Notes: a model not told the origin generated them from the letters alone. A stretch of 27,691 bases of DNA from a virus (IMGVR_UViG_3300010379_001097:1-27691); one strand, 5' to 3'; positions 1-7,961 are shown, counted from the first letter of the stretch. Program-made: numbers and translations.

Positions 1-57
1 CTTCACCGCTTGCGAGTCCGGCCCGTGGCGTCGATCATCGCGGGGCAAGCTGGTCAT
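1..57 (-). CDS. Partial small CDS running off the left edge
   Basis: An ATG at 57-55 overlaps the stop of the next gene upstream as ATGA. It opens a frame with no stop for all 19 codons to the window edge (MTSLPRDDRRHGPD...). The overlap is the same coupling seen throughout this minus-strand operon, which is the main reason to call it. Nothing can be said about function from so few residues. Confidence 0.45.
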   Translation of the reverse strand, partial: MTSLPRDDRRHGPDSQAVK

Positions 58-380
58 CGACCTGGGACCGTGGCGAAACCGCCACGTGTGGCGATGCCGC
101 CCGTCATCGGGTCAGCCGGCGCGCATTGCTTCATTGCTCGCAAGCGGGAAAGTTCAAGGCCGGCCGATGTATCGAGTTCGTTCCCCGCGGCGATGTCGCC
201 CGCGGTCCCCTCAAAGCTGAATTCGCCGCACATCCCGTTAGCGTCAACCGGGGGTTGCGCCCATTGCCAAGGAATAGGGTTTTCCGGAAGGGAACAAAAA
301 CTTGGGGGAAAACGCCGGCACGTTCCCTCAGTCTGGTTTCTGGCTTTGTAGTAATAGCAGTTCCTACATTGAATCTGCAT
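54..380 (-). CDS. Small cysteine-rich protein, possible metal-binding phage accessory protein
   Basis: This is a 108-residue protein. Its first half carries CRNCYYY (residues 5-11), GTCRRFPP (about 19-26), a Trp-rich stretch and MCGEF (about 50-54). The spaced Cys residues ending in CGEF are a pattern I associate with short phage/mobile-element proteins that probably bind a metal ion. The second half is low-complexity Ala/Gly and probably unstructured. No clear ribosome binding site precedes the ATG at 380, and a strong hairpin lies just upstream. It is the next-to-last gene of the minus-strand series visible on the left. Function unknown. Confidence 0.6.
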   Translation of the reverse strand: MQIQCRNCYYYKARNQTEGTCRRFPPSFCSLPENPIPWQWAQPPVDANGMCGEFSFEGTAGDIAAGNELDTSAGLELSRLRAMKQCAPADPMTGGIATRGGFATVPGR

Positions 381-405
381 GACGTATTCTCAGTTCATAT
401 ATCGA

Positions 406-431
406 GGGCCGCGGGGAGATCCCCGCGGCCC
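406..431. other. Strong GC hairpin between genes
   Basis: GGGCCGCGGGG (406-416) and CCCCGCGGCCC (421-431) are perfect complements around the loop AGAT, giving an 11-bp stem. It lies between the stop of the coiled-coil gene (502) and the ATG at 380. No T-run follows on either strand, so it is not a standard intrinsic terminator. It may stall polymerase, stabilise a 3' end or mask translation of the next gene. Confidence 0.5.
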
Positions 432-501
432 CCTTCGGCCGGATCGCCGCTGTAAGGCCAAGAAGAACGAAACCGTCCAGAGTGTCCAGCCGACAAGAAA
501 G

Positions 502-1266
502 TTACAACGGGCTGGCCTCGGCTTCTTGCCACAAGCGGGCATCCTCGGCGCGCAGGGCTTCTATTCTCGGACGGATCGCCAGCAATGCCGCTTCGACCTG
601 GGGCAACTCCGCTTTGCATTGCTCGAAGGAACCCTTTGCCGCGGCATGTTCTCGCGCATTGTAGTCGCCCGGAACGTAGCTTAAGGCCGGCTCGCCCATC
701 CGCTTCCGGATTTCGCTCGCCTCATGCTCGGCAATCTGCGGCTCAAGGCGGCCAAGTTCGGTAATCAGAAGCTTGCGCCGCCCTTTGAGATCCTCCCCTT
801 GGTTCTGCACTGCCATGATTTCGTTGCCGATTTCACGGCGGCGCTTCGCGATTGCCGGGTCAAGGCATGTCTGCCGGAGTTGCGCCCGCGCGGTGCCGAT
901 GTTGTTCAGTAAGTTGTTCGCAGTTTGGATGGCCTCTTGCGCTGGGTTCCATGCGGCGATAAGTTCCTCCTTTGCCGCGTTGAATTTCGCTTCCGCCTCC
1001 TTCGCGACTTTTTCGGCGGCGGCCTTGCTCCGTACTGTCTCCGGCTCGCGGGCGATCGCGGCAAGTTGTCCGGCGCGGGTGCGGTAGTGTGCCACGCGCT
1101 TTGAAAACCAATCATCCGGCAAGCCGGCCGCGGCAACCATATCCAAGGCTTCCACGGGGTCAACGGCTTCTCCGTTCGCATCCTTGCGGGCCAGTTCGTC
1201 GGCGCGCATCTCGGCCGCGCGGCGGCGCTGTTCGCGCACTTCCTGCATTTGTTCGCAAACGCTCAT
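502..1266 (-). CDS. Coiled-coil protein, unknown function
   Basis: This is a 254-residue protein beginning MSVCEQMQEVREQRRR. The start at 1266 is chosen because AAGGAG sits about 9 bases upstream; the open frame extends further 5' but without such a site. Most of the protein is charged Ala/Glu/Lys/Arg-rich helix with heptad-like spacing (about residues 1-60 and 85-230), so long coiled coils are expected. There is no membrane segment or signal peptide. A scaffold or structural chaperone would fit a phage head region, but that is inference from composition and position only. Confidence 0.65.
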   Translation of the reverse strand: MSVCEQMQEVREQRRRAAEMRADELARKDANGEAVDPVEALDMVAAAGLPDDWFSKRVAHYRTRAGQLAAIAREPETVRSKAAAEKVAKEAEAKFNAAKEELIAAWNPAQEAIQTANNLLNNIGTARAQLRQTCLDPAIAKRRREIGNEIMAVQNQGEDLKGRRKLLITELGRLEPQIAEHEASEIRKRMGEPALSYVPGDYNAREHAAAKGSFEQCKAELPQVEAALLAIRPRIEALRAEDARLWQEAEASPL

Positions 1267-1330
1267 ACTTCTCTCTCCTTGCGGCTCTCGGCCGCTGTTG
1301 TTGGGGAAACGAAAAAACTTGGACCACGCG

Positions 1331-1627
1331 CTAGATTGGTTGCCGGGAAAGCGCGCGGATTTCCGCGGCAATTTTCCCGTTCGACCAGTTGCCCAGAATC
1401 GCGTTGTTGCTAATACCGGGGAATCCGGCGCAAAGCGACTCGATTTCCTGAATCCTCGCATGACGGTGCGTAGCGTCTACCTTGCGCAAATCGTCATTGC
1501 CGTCGGCTTCGCCGCCGCCTTGCATCGCGGCCGACGCCCAATGCCATTCGGCCATGCTGTCAAGCTGATCGTCGCTCAAGTCTTTGGGCTCGAATCCGCT
1601 TGAACGGATAAACTCGGAAAGCTTCAT
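1331..1627 (-). CDS. Small protein sharing a motif with the head-protease tail
   Basis: This is a 98-residue protein starting MKLSEFIRSSGFEP at 1627, with AAGGAG eight bases upstream. Residues about 4-30 (SEFIRSSGFEPKDL.DDQ..SMA) match the last residues of the head protease at 4331-4978 (SEFCKAAGFDPGTL.DKQ..SMA). The DNA aligns without gaps over about 70 bases (1550-1620 against 4352-4422), including two identical 10-mers at the same spacing. The remainder (GGGEADGNDDLRK... to the C-terminus) is unfamiliar. It may be a relic or module of a second head gene cluster. Confidence 0.6.
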   Translation of the reverse strand: MKLSEFIRSSGFEPKDLSDDQLDSMAEWHWASAAMQGGGEADGNDDLRKVDATHRHARIQEIESLCAGFPGISNNAILGNWSNGKIAAEIRALSRQPI

Positions 1628-1684
1628 TTCAAATGCTCCTTGCGGCATTGCCGCGCTTGATGGAAAACAAAAACAGAAAACAGA

Positions 1685-1906
1685 TTACTTGGCTTGCAAG
1701 CTTGTTGGGGCCGGTACTGCCTGAATTTTCAGGGGGGCCGTTTCGCCGCTGTCGATCTTGGCTTTGACGGCTTGCGTATCGCGGCGGAAGTCTGCCGCGG
1801 TACGCCTTGCGGCCTTGAGCACGTCGGCCAGTCCGCGCACGGTCCCGCCTTCGCCGGCGCAACGGACGGCGGTTTGATAGATTTTCTGCGCTTCGCTGCT
1901 GTTCAT
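1685..1906 (-). CDS. Small hypothetical protein
   Basis: A 73-residue, mostly helical protein (MNSSEAQKIYQTAVRCAGEG...). It lies 13 bases below the stop of the metallopeptidase-like gene and is probably co-transcribed with it. AAAGG lies 12 bases before the ATG, a weak ribosome binding site. No recognisable domain; the short Ala/Pro tail (IQAVPAPTSLQAK) suggests a loose C-terminus. Confidence 0.45.
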   Translation of the reverse strand: MNSSEAQKIYQTAVRCAGEGGTVRGLADVLKAARRTAADFRRDTQAVKAKIDSGETAPLKIQAVPAPTSLQAK

Positions 1907-1919
1907 GGTCTTGAACCTT

Positions 1920-2642
1920 TCAGGAAAAAAGGGCTATTGCCGCATCGCGCGCGGCAACGTCGGAAGGGGATGGAAGGGAAAGGGCTTGAAACCATCGCTC
2001 AACGTCGGCTTGCCAGAGTTCAATAAACGGTCTGGGTGGGCACGTCGCCCGGATGGCGGTAAACGGTTCGTTTAGCAGTTCGTCGGGTTCCGCGCCTAGA
2101 GCGCGGCGGTATAGGTGGACGTTGGAAAGTCCGTAGAACGTGGTATCAATCAAGGTCTCTGCGCCGATGGAGAGATTCAAAAGACGTTCGGCGCGGCGGT
2201 GGACGTGCAAGGCGGTGCGAATGAAGTCGGCCCGATGGTCATCCCACGGCGGATTGTCAACCGGCTCGGCTCGGTCTAACCACGTGGCGACGATGGCCAC
2301 GGCTTGCGCCGGCGGGCACGTCGGCGCAACAACGGGGGCCATAGCGACTGTCAGCGGGTGCGCGATTTCATGCAAGAGGATTCCAAGACTGTCGGCGATA
2401 AAATCGAAATGCCGGGGGCAAGCCTCTTCAATCTCGCTTAGGTTCAAGCGGATTCCTACGGTCTGACTGACGACGCCCCAATAGTCCTTGTTCAGTTTCG
2501 CATCGGCAACCGGATACGGTACGCCAAGCTGGGCCGCTAGCGCGGCCCCCCACTCGCAAAACTCCGCGCGGGTGCGGAGCTTGAACGGGCTTCCGATCGT
2601 CGCGGCGCTCGCTTGCGGTTCGTCCTGTTGGCGTGTGTCCAT
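1920..2642 (-). CDS. Predicted zincin-like metallopeptidase
   Basis: This 240-residue protein carries HEIAH at residues 91-95 (preceded by SLGILL), the HExxH signature of zinc metallopeptidases. A second conserved-looking block, WDDHRADFIRTALHVH (133-148), could supply the third zinc ligand. I associate HExxH followed by W..H...FIR with proteins of planctomycete mobile elements. There is no signal peptide or membrane segment, so it should act in the cytoplasm, perhaps in virion maturation or on a repressor; the substrate is unknown. It follows the excisionase-like gene. The ATG at 2642 has no clear ribosome binding site. Confidence 0.65.
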   Translation of the reverse strand: MDTRQQDEPQASAATIGSPFKLRTRAEFCEWGAALAAQLGVPYPVADAKLNKDYWGVVSQTVGIRLNLSEIEEACPRHFDFIADSLGILLHEIAHPLTVAMAPVVAPTCPPAQAVAIVATWLDRAEPVDNPPWDDHRADFIRTALHVHRRAERLLNLSIGAETLIDTTFYGLSNVHLYRRALGAEPDELLNEPFTAIRATCPPRPFIELWQADVERWFQALSLPSPSDVAARDAAIALFS

Positions 2643-2695
2643 CTTGGCGTTGCTTGTGTGTGCGGGTTGATGGTTCGTTTCTTCGGAGCTTCCGG

Positions 2696-2998
2696 TTAGA
2701 AGTATTTCGCGCCGTCGGGTTCCGTCTTGGATCGTCGCCGATACCGGGGCCGCGGTGTTGACGGTTGAACCGTGCGGCGCTCCTCAAAGATGGCAACGTC
2801 CGCTAGGTCAATCAGGAAGCGGGGCCGGCCGCGGCTTACCGCTACGTCGATTGCGCGGAGTTCTCCCAGCCGGATAAGAGCAATGATGCTTTCCGGGTCT
2901 TTGCCCCATTGTGCCGCTAGTTCAGTCGGGGAAAGTTTCCTCCGGGCAGTCTTGGCGCTACGGGGTTCCTGCGGTGGGGTCTTGAACGACGTTTGCAT
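2696..2998 (-). CDS. Excisionase-like helix-turn-helix DNA-binding protein
   Basis: A 100-residue basic protein. Residues about 21-73 (LSPTELAAQWGKDPESIIAL...GRPRFLIDLADVAIFEERR) form a winged helix-turn-helix of the excisionase/MerR type. The basic tail (PRPRYRRRSK) fits DNA binding. Its ATG overlaps the integrase stop as TAATG, so translation of the two is coupled. That arrangement suggests a recombination directionality factor for the adjacent integrase, though a general repressor is possible. Confidence 0.7.
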   Translation of the reverse strand: MQTSFKTPPQEPRSAKTARRKLSPTELAAQWGKDPESIIALIRLGELRAIDVAVSRGRPRFLIDLADVAIFEERRTVQPSTPRPRYRRRSKTEPDGAKYF

Positions 2999-4233
2999 TA
3001 TGCGGTTTCCTTCTCATTCGCTAGGGCGCTGAAAATCTGCAAATAGTCGTCAGGGAAAAGCCAGCCGTGTACATAATCGGTGACGGCTCGCAAGCGGCCA
3101 TCGTCCACCGAATCGCGGTAGTTCGTTCCCATTCCTGGTGTGACATGGCCCATGATCGCATCAACGGCAATTTGGTCTTTGGCTGCGCCGCCGATCGTCT
3201 CAAACGTGTGGCGTAAGCTGTAGAACGAAAGTCCCTTGCGCTTCATGCCAAGGCGGGTAAGGAGCGTGTGGATTCTCGCGTTGATGCTGTCCTGCCAATT
3301 CAGGTGGTCAAGTCGGCCGGTGTCAAAGCTTCGCGCCGACGGTGCGCTAAATCGTACATACGGTAGCCCATTCTTCGTGAGAAACACCAGGTCCGAATTC
3401 AAGGGGTCTTTTGGTTTTCGCCGGGCCTTGAGCCACTCCCGGATAGCCGCGGTGGTCTCAGTCCAGAGTGAACATCGGCGCGGGACGCCGGTTTTCGGGC
3501 GCGGATGGGAATGCCAGCCGCCTTCCAAATCGAGGTTGGCAAAAGTGAGCGTTGCACAGTCGTTGTTACCGAATCCGCAATTGATTCCAAGAAGGACCAT
3601 CGCCGGCATCGCCCCATCGGTAGATGAAATAATCTTGCGAATTTGCTCTGCCGTGAATACTCGCCCTTCCCCTGCCTCTCGCTTGTGCCAGCGCGTCAGT
3701 TTTTGCTTGCGAAAGGCTGCCCCGAAAAGAACCGGTGCGGGAATCAAGCGTTGCTCGTCGTTGTGCGCGAATGAAAAAAAAGCGCGAATGTACTGCACCA
3801 AATCGCGGCGGGTGTTTGGGGCTTTGTCGATCAAACAGGTTTCCATCAAGCGTTGAAAATCATCGGGGCCGACATCCTCGACTGCCTGCTTTGCTCCAAA
3901 CTGCTCGACTAGCAGCGCGCAGACTCGATACCATGTGCGAAGTGAGCAAAGCTTGATTTCTCCCGTTCGCTGTTGGGTCATCTTCTGCGCAAGAATCCTG
4001 TTGGCAAGGTCGGCAACGGTCAGCGCACCGGTGTTAATAGCCCGTCGCTGGCGTCCGGCAAGAAGCAAATCCTTTTGGTCGATCCACTCATTCAGGGCGC
4101 GCTCGCCTTTGGGGTCGTCTTGGATTTTTCCAAAGTATTCCAATTTCCCTCGAACCTTCTTTGCCCACCGTCCGGTGGAATGAGGAAAGAGCGGAAAATC
4201 TGTGTATGGTTTGCGGTATTTTTGGGTTATCAC
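2998..4233 (-). CDS. Tyrosine-recombinase-family phage integrase with altered active site
   Basis: This 411-residue protein has the layout of a tyrosine integrase: N-terminal and SAM-like core-binding region (about 1-185) and a C-terminal catalytic domain. Visible catalytic elements are the beta-hairpin Lys (PRPKTG, about K247), YSLRH (338-342, second Arg with Tyr in place of the usual His), MGH (361-363) and the nucleophile candidate Y372 in NYRD. At the position of the canonical TGxRxxE box it reads CGFGNND (219-225), so the first catalytic Arg is absent. I recall similar sequences in planctomycete integrases. The start is GTG at 4233 with AAAGG upstream. It is followed by the excisionase-like gene. 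Confidence 0.85.
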   Translation of the reverse strand: MITQKYRKPYTDFPLFPHSTGRWAKKVRGKLEYFGKIQDDPKGERALNEWIDQKDLLLAGRQRRAINTGALTVADLANRILAQKMTQQRTGEIKLCSLRTWYRVCALLVEQFGAKQAVEDVGPDDFQRLMETCLIDKAPNTRRDLVQYIRAFFSFAHNDEQRLIPAPVLFGAAFRKQKLTRWHKREAGEGRVFTAEQIRKIISSTDGAMPAMVLLGINCGFGNNDCATLTFANLDLEGGWHSHPRPKTGVPRRCSLWTETTAAIREWLKARRKPKDPLNSDLVFLTKNGLPYVRFSAPSARSFDTGRLDHLNWQDSINARIHTLLTRLGMKRKGLSFYSLRHTFETIGGAAKDQIAVDAIMGHVTPGMGTNYRDSVDDGRLRAVTDYVHGWLFPDDYLQIFSALANEKETA

Positions 4234-4330
4234 GTTTGGCCTTTGGGTCTTAAATGGTTTCTAAGCGGGTGTCTAACTTTCTATCGCATCGCTGAAAAAG
4301 TGCTGAAAAAACGGCCAATTTATCGCCCCT

Positions 4331-4978
4331 TCACATCTTCGCGTGCATGTTGGCCATGCTGGCCTTTTGCTTGTCGTCGAGCGTGCCGGGGTCAAAGCCA
4401 GCCGCTTTACAGAACTCGGAAAAATCGGGCTTCTTGTCTTCAGCCATGACTGGCTTACTCCTTGCTGCAATGGTGGTCGAGGTCGTGGTGTCCGCGCCAA
4501 GCGATACGACGCTGATCTCGCCGAGGGTGGTTTCGTAACAGGCGTAGATAGGGCCAGCGAAGGTCTGGCCGTTCAGTTCGACCTCTCTTCCCGGCGGAAT
4601 AAAGTCCTTGCGGGCCGGCTCGCCGCCGATGCTCGCTTGGAACTGGTGGCCCGCCGCGGCCATGCTGAGCACGGCGCGAGGACCTGGTGATTCGCGGTTG
4701 GTGACTCTGCCGGCGGCGTTGACGTTGCCCTGCTCGATCGAGACGGCGATCTGGCCCAGGACGTCGGTCTCCAGTTGGCCATGTCCCACGCGGCATGGGA
4801 TCAATTCCGCGGCGGCGCGGATCGTGGCCACGTCGACGACGCAGGGATAGTCCCAGCCGGCCAGGTGCAGCAGTCCGCCGCTATAGGCGGGCTGCATCAC
4901 GATCGTCCCCTTTTCCAGGCCGCCGTTGCCCTCGGCCTGGATCGTGCATGGACCGGTGAATGTCAGCTTCGGGGTCAT
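4331..4978 (-). CDS. Phage head maturation protease (Mu gpI-like)
   Basis: A 215-residue protein whose ATG overlaps the portal stop as ATGA, fixing the start at 4978. The middle reads AAAGHQFQASIGGEP and then LNGQTFAGPIYACYETTLGE followed by ISVVSLGAD, resembling head proteases of Mu-like and lambda-like phages that cleave scaffold or capsid precursors. The C-terminus (FSEFCKAAGFDPGTLDDKQ then KASMANMHAKM) is the short helix-forming segment often seen at the end of such proteins. Position after portal agrees. The normal next gene, the major capsid protein, is missing; an integrase follows instead. Confidence 0.7.
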   Translation of the reverse strand: MTPKLTFTGPCTIQAEGNGGLEKGTIVMQPAYSGGLLHLAGWDYPCVVDVATIRAAAELIPCRVGHGQLETDVLGQIAVSIEQGNVNAAGRVTNRESPGPRAVLSMAAAGHQFQASIGGEPARKDFIPPGREVELNGQTFAGPIYACYETTLGEISVVSLGADTTTSTTIAARSKPVMAEDKKPDFSEFCKAAGFDPGTLDDKQKASMANMHAKM

Positions 4979-6657
4979 GCGGCCTCCGCAAGTTCGGGTT
5001 CGGAGCTGTCGGCCGGCGCGCGGCCGTCGGCCGGTTTGGGGGACGTGCCCTGGCTCTGGGGCAAGGGGAACTCGATGCCGTACTTGGCCTCGAGCTGCTT
5101 TTTGAAGGCCATCTCGCGGGCGATCTGCTCCAGGCCCTCTTCCCACTCGATGCCGTTTTTCTGCCACTCAATGGCCAGGTTGCTCGTGAGCGTGGCCAGC
5201 CGCGTCTCGGCGGCCGTCGATTCCTTGGTCGGATCGACGTGCTCTTCCTGGTCCCAGAGCCATTGGTGCGACATGTCGGCCTTGAGCCGGCGGGCGGCCT
5301 GCGGGAGGTAGCCTTCAATCAAGACCGCCTCATCGATCCACCATTGGAAGATCTTGTCCAGGACGGATGTTTCGCACTCGCTGCGATCGACCTCGATCGA
5401 CTTGCGATAGACCTGGAAGTCCAACCGGCCGGAGGCGTAGTTGTAGCCCGAGCTGTCGCCGGCGATCACACACAGCGGCATATTGATGCAGCGGCCGATC
5501 TCGCAGAGCAGCTCGCGCTTGAACTGCGGATACTTGGCGTCCGGCAGCGTGGGGTTCAGCCCGCTGGCCTTCCAGCCTTGGGGCATGGTCATCGCCATGC
5601 CATCTTCAAAGTCGAAGGTGTCCATCGGCGCCACGGCGGCGACTTCCTGCAGGCCGGCCGGGGCATTGGTCTCGACGGCGATGGCCCACGACGATTGGAT
5701 GCGGGCGCTCTTGAGAATCGAGGCGGTGTAGTCGCGCAGCTGCGCGAAGAGGTTCAGCGCGGGTGTCAGTTCGGGGATGCCGCGATGCAGCTCGGGACGG
5801 TCCTTGCGGTACCAGTGGCAGACCTTGGCCGCGGGGAACGTGTCATAGTCCCACGGCATGCCGACGTAGCCCGGCAGATAGACGTAATTGCCCGGATGGA
5901 TCCGCAGGATGAAATAGTTCTTGGGCTGGAAGTATTCATCCAACTCGATGCCGTCGACGGAGGGGACGCTGAACATCATGGCGCTGACGGTCGCGCACTG
6001 GTCAGCCTCGAAGATGCGGAGGTTCAGCCGCACCGGGCTGCCGCCGCGGTCGAGGCTGGCCTGGGTCACCCTGCGATTGCTTTGCACGCAGAATCCCTCG
6101 CCGTCCTGGGCCTTGGCCATTCGCATCGTGCGGAGCTTGCCGGCCAGGTCGATTTCCTTGGCCCACTGGCTGAACTTGGCCTTCACCTCGCGGTTCACGT
6201 CGGGGCCGGAGGTGGTCATGTGCAGCCGCGGTCCGCGGCCGATCGTGTCGTTGGCCAGCGTGGTGACAATGCCGCGGGCATAGCTGTTGTTGGCGACTTC
6301 GTAGCGCGAGCGGATGCGAAGGAGGTAGCGGACGCCGGGATTGGCCGCCGCGTCGGGGCCGAGATAGTCCGCGTTCGCCCAATGCTTGCGCATGTCGGCG
6401 TTGTATTGGGCATTGTCGAAGCGGGCCTTGACCGACTTGTTGCGGCCTTGCACCTCCGAGAGCTGCGGCGCGTTCCAGATCGGGCCGCTGAGGGCCATCG
6501 TGGCGGCCATCAGGTCGGGATCGTTGGGCCCATAGGGCGTCTTGCAGGTGTCGGAGAGGCGCAGGAGCTTCTTTTGGGGCGCGGGCTGGGCGGCCGGCTT
6601 TGGGGATTTCGTGCCAAGGCGCAAAGGCGCTAAGAGGCGAGAGAGCAGCTTCTTCAT
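4975..6657 (-). CDS. Phage portal protein, lambda family
   Basis: This 560-residue protein would form the dodecameric ring at the capsid vertex through which DNA is packaged. Family features are the YARGIVTTLANDTIGRG block near residue 125, long alpha/beta central region, and GDSSGYNYASGRLD (about 398-411), typical of lambda-family portals. GGAGG precedes the ATG by eight bases, and the ATG overlaps the upstream stop as ATGA. Order terminase-connector-portal-protease matches lambda-like head operons. Oddity: the N-terminal LAPLRLGT is encoded by a copy of the CGCAAAGGCGC genomic repeat. Confidence 0.9.
   Translation of the reverse strand: MKKLLSRLLAPLRLGTKSPKPAAQPAPQKKLLRLSDTCKTPYGPNDPDLMAATMALSGPIWNAPQLSEVQGRNKSVKARFDNAQYNADMRKHWANADYLGPDAAANPGVRYLLRIRSRYEVANNSYARGIVTTLANDTIGRGPRLHMTTSGPDVNREVKAKFSQWAKEIDLAGKLRTMRMAKAQDGEGFCVQSNRRVTQASLDRGGSPVRLNLRIFEADQCATVSAMMFSVPSVDGIELDEYFQPKNYFILRIHPGNYVYLPGYVGMPWDYDTFPAAKVCHWYRKDRPELHRGIPELTPALNLFAQLRDYTASILKSARIQSSWAIAVETNAPAGLQEVAAVAPMDTFDFEDGMAMTMPQGWKASGLNPTLPDAKYPQFKRELLCEIGRCINMPLCVIAGDSSGYNYASGRLDFQVYRKSIEVDRSECETSVLDKIFQWWIDEAVLIEGYLPQAARRLKADMSHQWLWDQEEHVDPTKESTAAETRLATLTSNLAIEWQKNGIEWEEGLEQIAREMAFKKQLEAKYGIEFPLPQSQGTSPKPADGRAPADSSEPELAEAA
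6611..6634. repeat. CGCAAAGGCGC repeat inside portal CDS
   Basis: GTGCCAAGGCGCAAAGGCGC followed by TAAG is a member of the repeat family seen at 13084, 13532, 14560, 16733, 24511, 24823 and 25028. Here it lies inside the first 20 codons of the portal gene, in frame. Confidence 0.6.
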
Positions 6658-7181
6658 GGTCCGCCTCCGATTTGCGCGCCGATGCTGGAGGGCGGGATCA
6701 TCTTGCGGGTTCGCAGCGCGCCCAGTGCCCCACCGGGCGAATTGACCGCGGCCTTGGCCGAGAGGTACTGATCGGCGGCGATCTGGTCCAATAGCGAGTG
6801 CGCGGTGAGCGAGCCGGCGGCGCTGGAGACGCTCTGCGCGCCGGCGGCGTTCTCGGCGATCGCCCGCGTGAGGTGATGGGCCAGCGGTTCATGGGTCAGA
6901 TGGCGCGGCGCTTCGGCGGCGGCCACGTCGACCTTGGTGAAGGTCTGGCCCATGAAGGTGACGATGCTCGTCGCCTGATAGGCATGCTCCGGCAGCGCCG
7001 AGGAGAGGTCATATTCGAATTGGCCGGTGATCGGGTTTCCGCTGCCGTCCAGGGCATTGGGCATCGCGGTGCCGTTGGGCACGACCTGCAGCCCGGCGGT
7101 CAAATCCAGAATGCCGATCGTGACCGACGTGGGATTCGTCGGCACGCCGTTGACGGACCAGGATCGTTTGAATTGGAGCAC
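6654..7181 (-). CDS. Probable head-completion or connector-like protein
   Basis: About 175 residues. The N-terminal half (KRSWSVNGVPTNPTSVTI... TGQFEYDLSSALPEHAYQ) reads as a beta-sandwich domain found in phage virion proteins; the second half is helical. The gene lies between terminase and portal and its stop overlaps the portal ATG. The open frame extends to a GTG at 7253, but that extension covers a perfect terminator hairpin, so I place the start at the GTG at 7181 just after it. No ribosome binding site supports either start, so the 5' end is uncertain. Confidence 0.6.
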   Translation of the reverse strand: MLQFKRSWSVNGVPTNPTSVTIGILDLTAGLQVVPNGTAMPNALDGSGNPITGQFEYDLSSALPEHAYQATSIVTFMGQTFTKVDVAAAEAPRHLTHEPLAHHLTRAIAENAAGAQSVSSAAGSLTAHSLLDQIAADQYLSAKAAVNSPGGALGALRTRKMIPPSSIGAQIGGGP

Positions 7182-7182
7182 G

Positions 7183-7222
7183 AAAAAGCCCGCGCAGGGT
7201 GGGTGCAGCCCCTGCACGGGCT
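7183..7222 (-). terminator. Intrinsic terminator upstream of the portal cluster
   Basis: On the minus strand AGCCCGTGCAGGG (7222-7210) pairs with CCCTGCGCGGGCT (7199-7187), 13 pairs with a single G-U, loop of 10, followed by five Ts. It separates the terminase-end small genes from the connector/portal/protease genes and should lower or control their expression. Confidence 0.75.
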
Positions 7223-7315
7223 TCTCTTCGCTCGGGTGCGCGGTGAAGCGCACCGATTCAAGGAAAACTCTAGGTCATGCCGGCGTCCGGCGTGATGGAT
7301 GAGGCGGGAAAGGTA

Positions 7316-7495
7316 CTAGGGGGTAGTACGCGCGGGAGCGGGAAGTGGGGCGAGAGAAGCATCGTCCATCGCGCGGCGGTACTCTTCGGCGGCTTCAGTC
7401 TGCCGCTGGAGGATCTCGCCGAGCGGATTCTCCGGCGGTTGAAACGGCGTGGGCGGGATGGCTTCAATCTTCTTCGGTGGTTTCTTGCGGGGCAT
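7316..7495 (-). CDS. Small Pro/Lys-rich phage protein
   Basis: A 59-residue frame, ATG at 7495 with GGAGAA nine bases upstream, beginning MPRKKPPKKIEAIPPTPFQ and containing PPENPLGEILQRQTEA and EEYRRAM. It overlaps the preceding gene by 32 bases. The Pro/Lys start and amphipathic second half look like a small structural or assembly factor. No function can be named; the start site and sensible composition support it as real. Confidence 0.55.
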   Translation of the reverse strand: MPRKKPPKKIEAIPPTPFQPPENPLGEILQRQTEAAEEYRRAMDDASLAPLPAPARTTP

Positions 7496-7646
7496 GCGCT
7501 TCTCCGAATGGTTGCGGGCGATGGTCGCAGAGGACTTCCACCGTCACGATGTTGGGTTGATCGACTTCCAGGTGCAGCGAAACCGATCGCAGGCGCTTGA
7601 CCGGCTGGCCATCGATCGAGCAAGTGAAACCCATCCCTTTCGCCAT
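7464..7646 (-). CDS. Small hypothetical phage protein
   Basis: A 60-residue protein, MAKGMGFTCSIDGQPVKRLR, then SVSLHLEVDQPNIVTVEVL. Alternating hydrophobic strands (FTCSIDG, SVSLHLEV, IVTVEVLC) predict a small beta domain; similar short proteins sit between terminase and portal in related phages. Only a weak AAGAG lies upstream. The last 32 bases overlap the next gene. Confidence 0.55.
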   Translation of the reverse strand: MAKGMGFTCSIDGQPVKRLRSVSLHLEVDQPNIVTVEVLCDHRPQPFGEAHAPQETTEED

Positions 7647-7708
7647 ACAAGTATCGATCTCTTGCTAACTCTTGCTCGTGGGTCATCTTTCTCTTTTGCT
7701 TTCTTGTC

Positions 7709-7741
7709 GTCGCCTTTGCGCGTTGGCGCCTTGGCGTGAGA
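7709..7741. repeat. Degenerate CGCAAAGGCGC repeat
   Basis: CGCCTTTGCGCGTTGGCGCC followed by TTGGCGTGAGA is a diverged copy of the repeat family, in the gap between the zinc-ribbon gene and the gene at 7646. The frames opened here look spurious. Confidence 0.5.
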
Positions 7742-7745
7742 TTTG

Positions 7746-7961
7746 TTATCCGATTCGTTCAAAGGTCCGCACCCGTGTGCGACAGTTGCGGCAGACGCGG
7801 TAGCGCTTCGCTTCGTCGAATTGCTGCCGCACCGTCTCGACGATCAGATGGCGGCAGCCGCAATTGGGACAGCGCAGGCCGACGGCCTCGCTGTTTTCGC
7901 GTTTGATTGCGCTTAAGACCAGCTCGGGACCTCGTTCGGTCGTGCTGCGGATCTCGCTCAT
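7746..7961 (-). CDS. Zinc-ribbon protein
   Basis: A 71-residue protein whose ATG at 7961 overlaps the terminase stop as ATGA. It contains CPNCGCRH and, about 24 residues later, CRNC, a four-cysteine zinc ribbon like those of Ogr/NrdR-type regulators, followed by a basic RTRVRTFERIG tail. In the late operon it could act as a small transcription activator or a nucleic-acid-binding helper of packaging; which one is not decidable from sequence. Confidence 0.7.
   Translation of the reverse strand: MSEIRSTTERGPELVLSAIKRENSEAVGLRCPNCGCRHLIVETVRQQFDEAKRYRVCRNCRTRVRTFERIG

Noticed and set aside
4960-6633. 557-codon plus-strand frame antisense to the portal
   Set aside because: High-GC shadow of a well-supported portal gene.
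7182-7253. N-terminal extension of the connector-like gene
   Set aside because: It covers a perfect intrinsic terminator and has no ribosome binding site.
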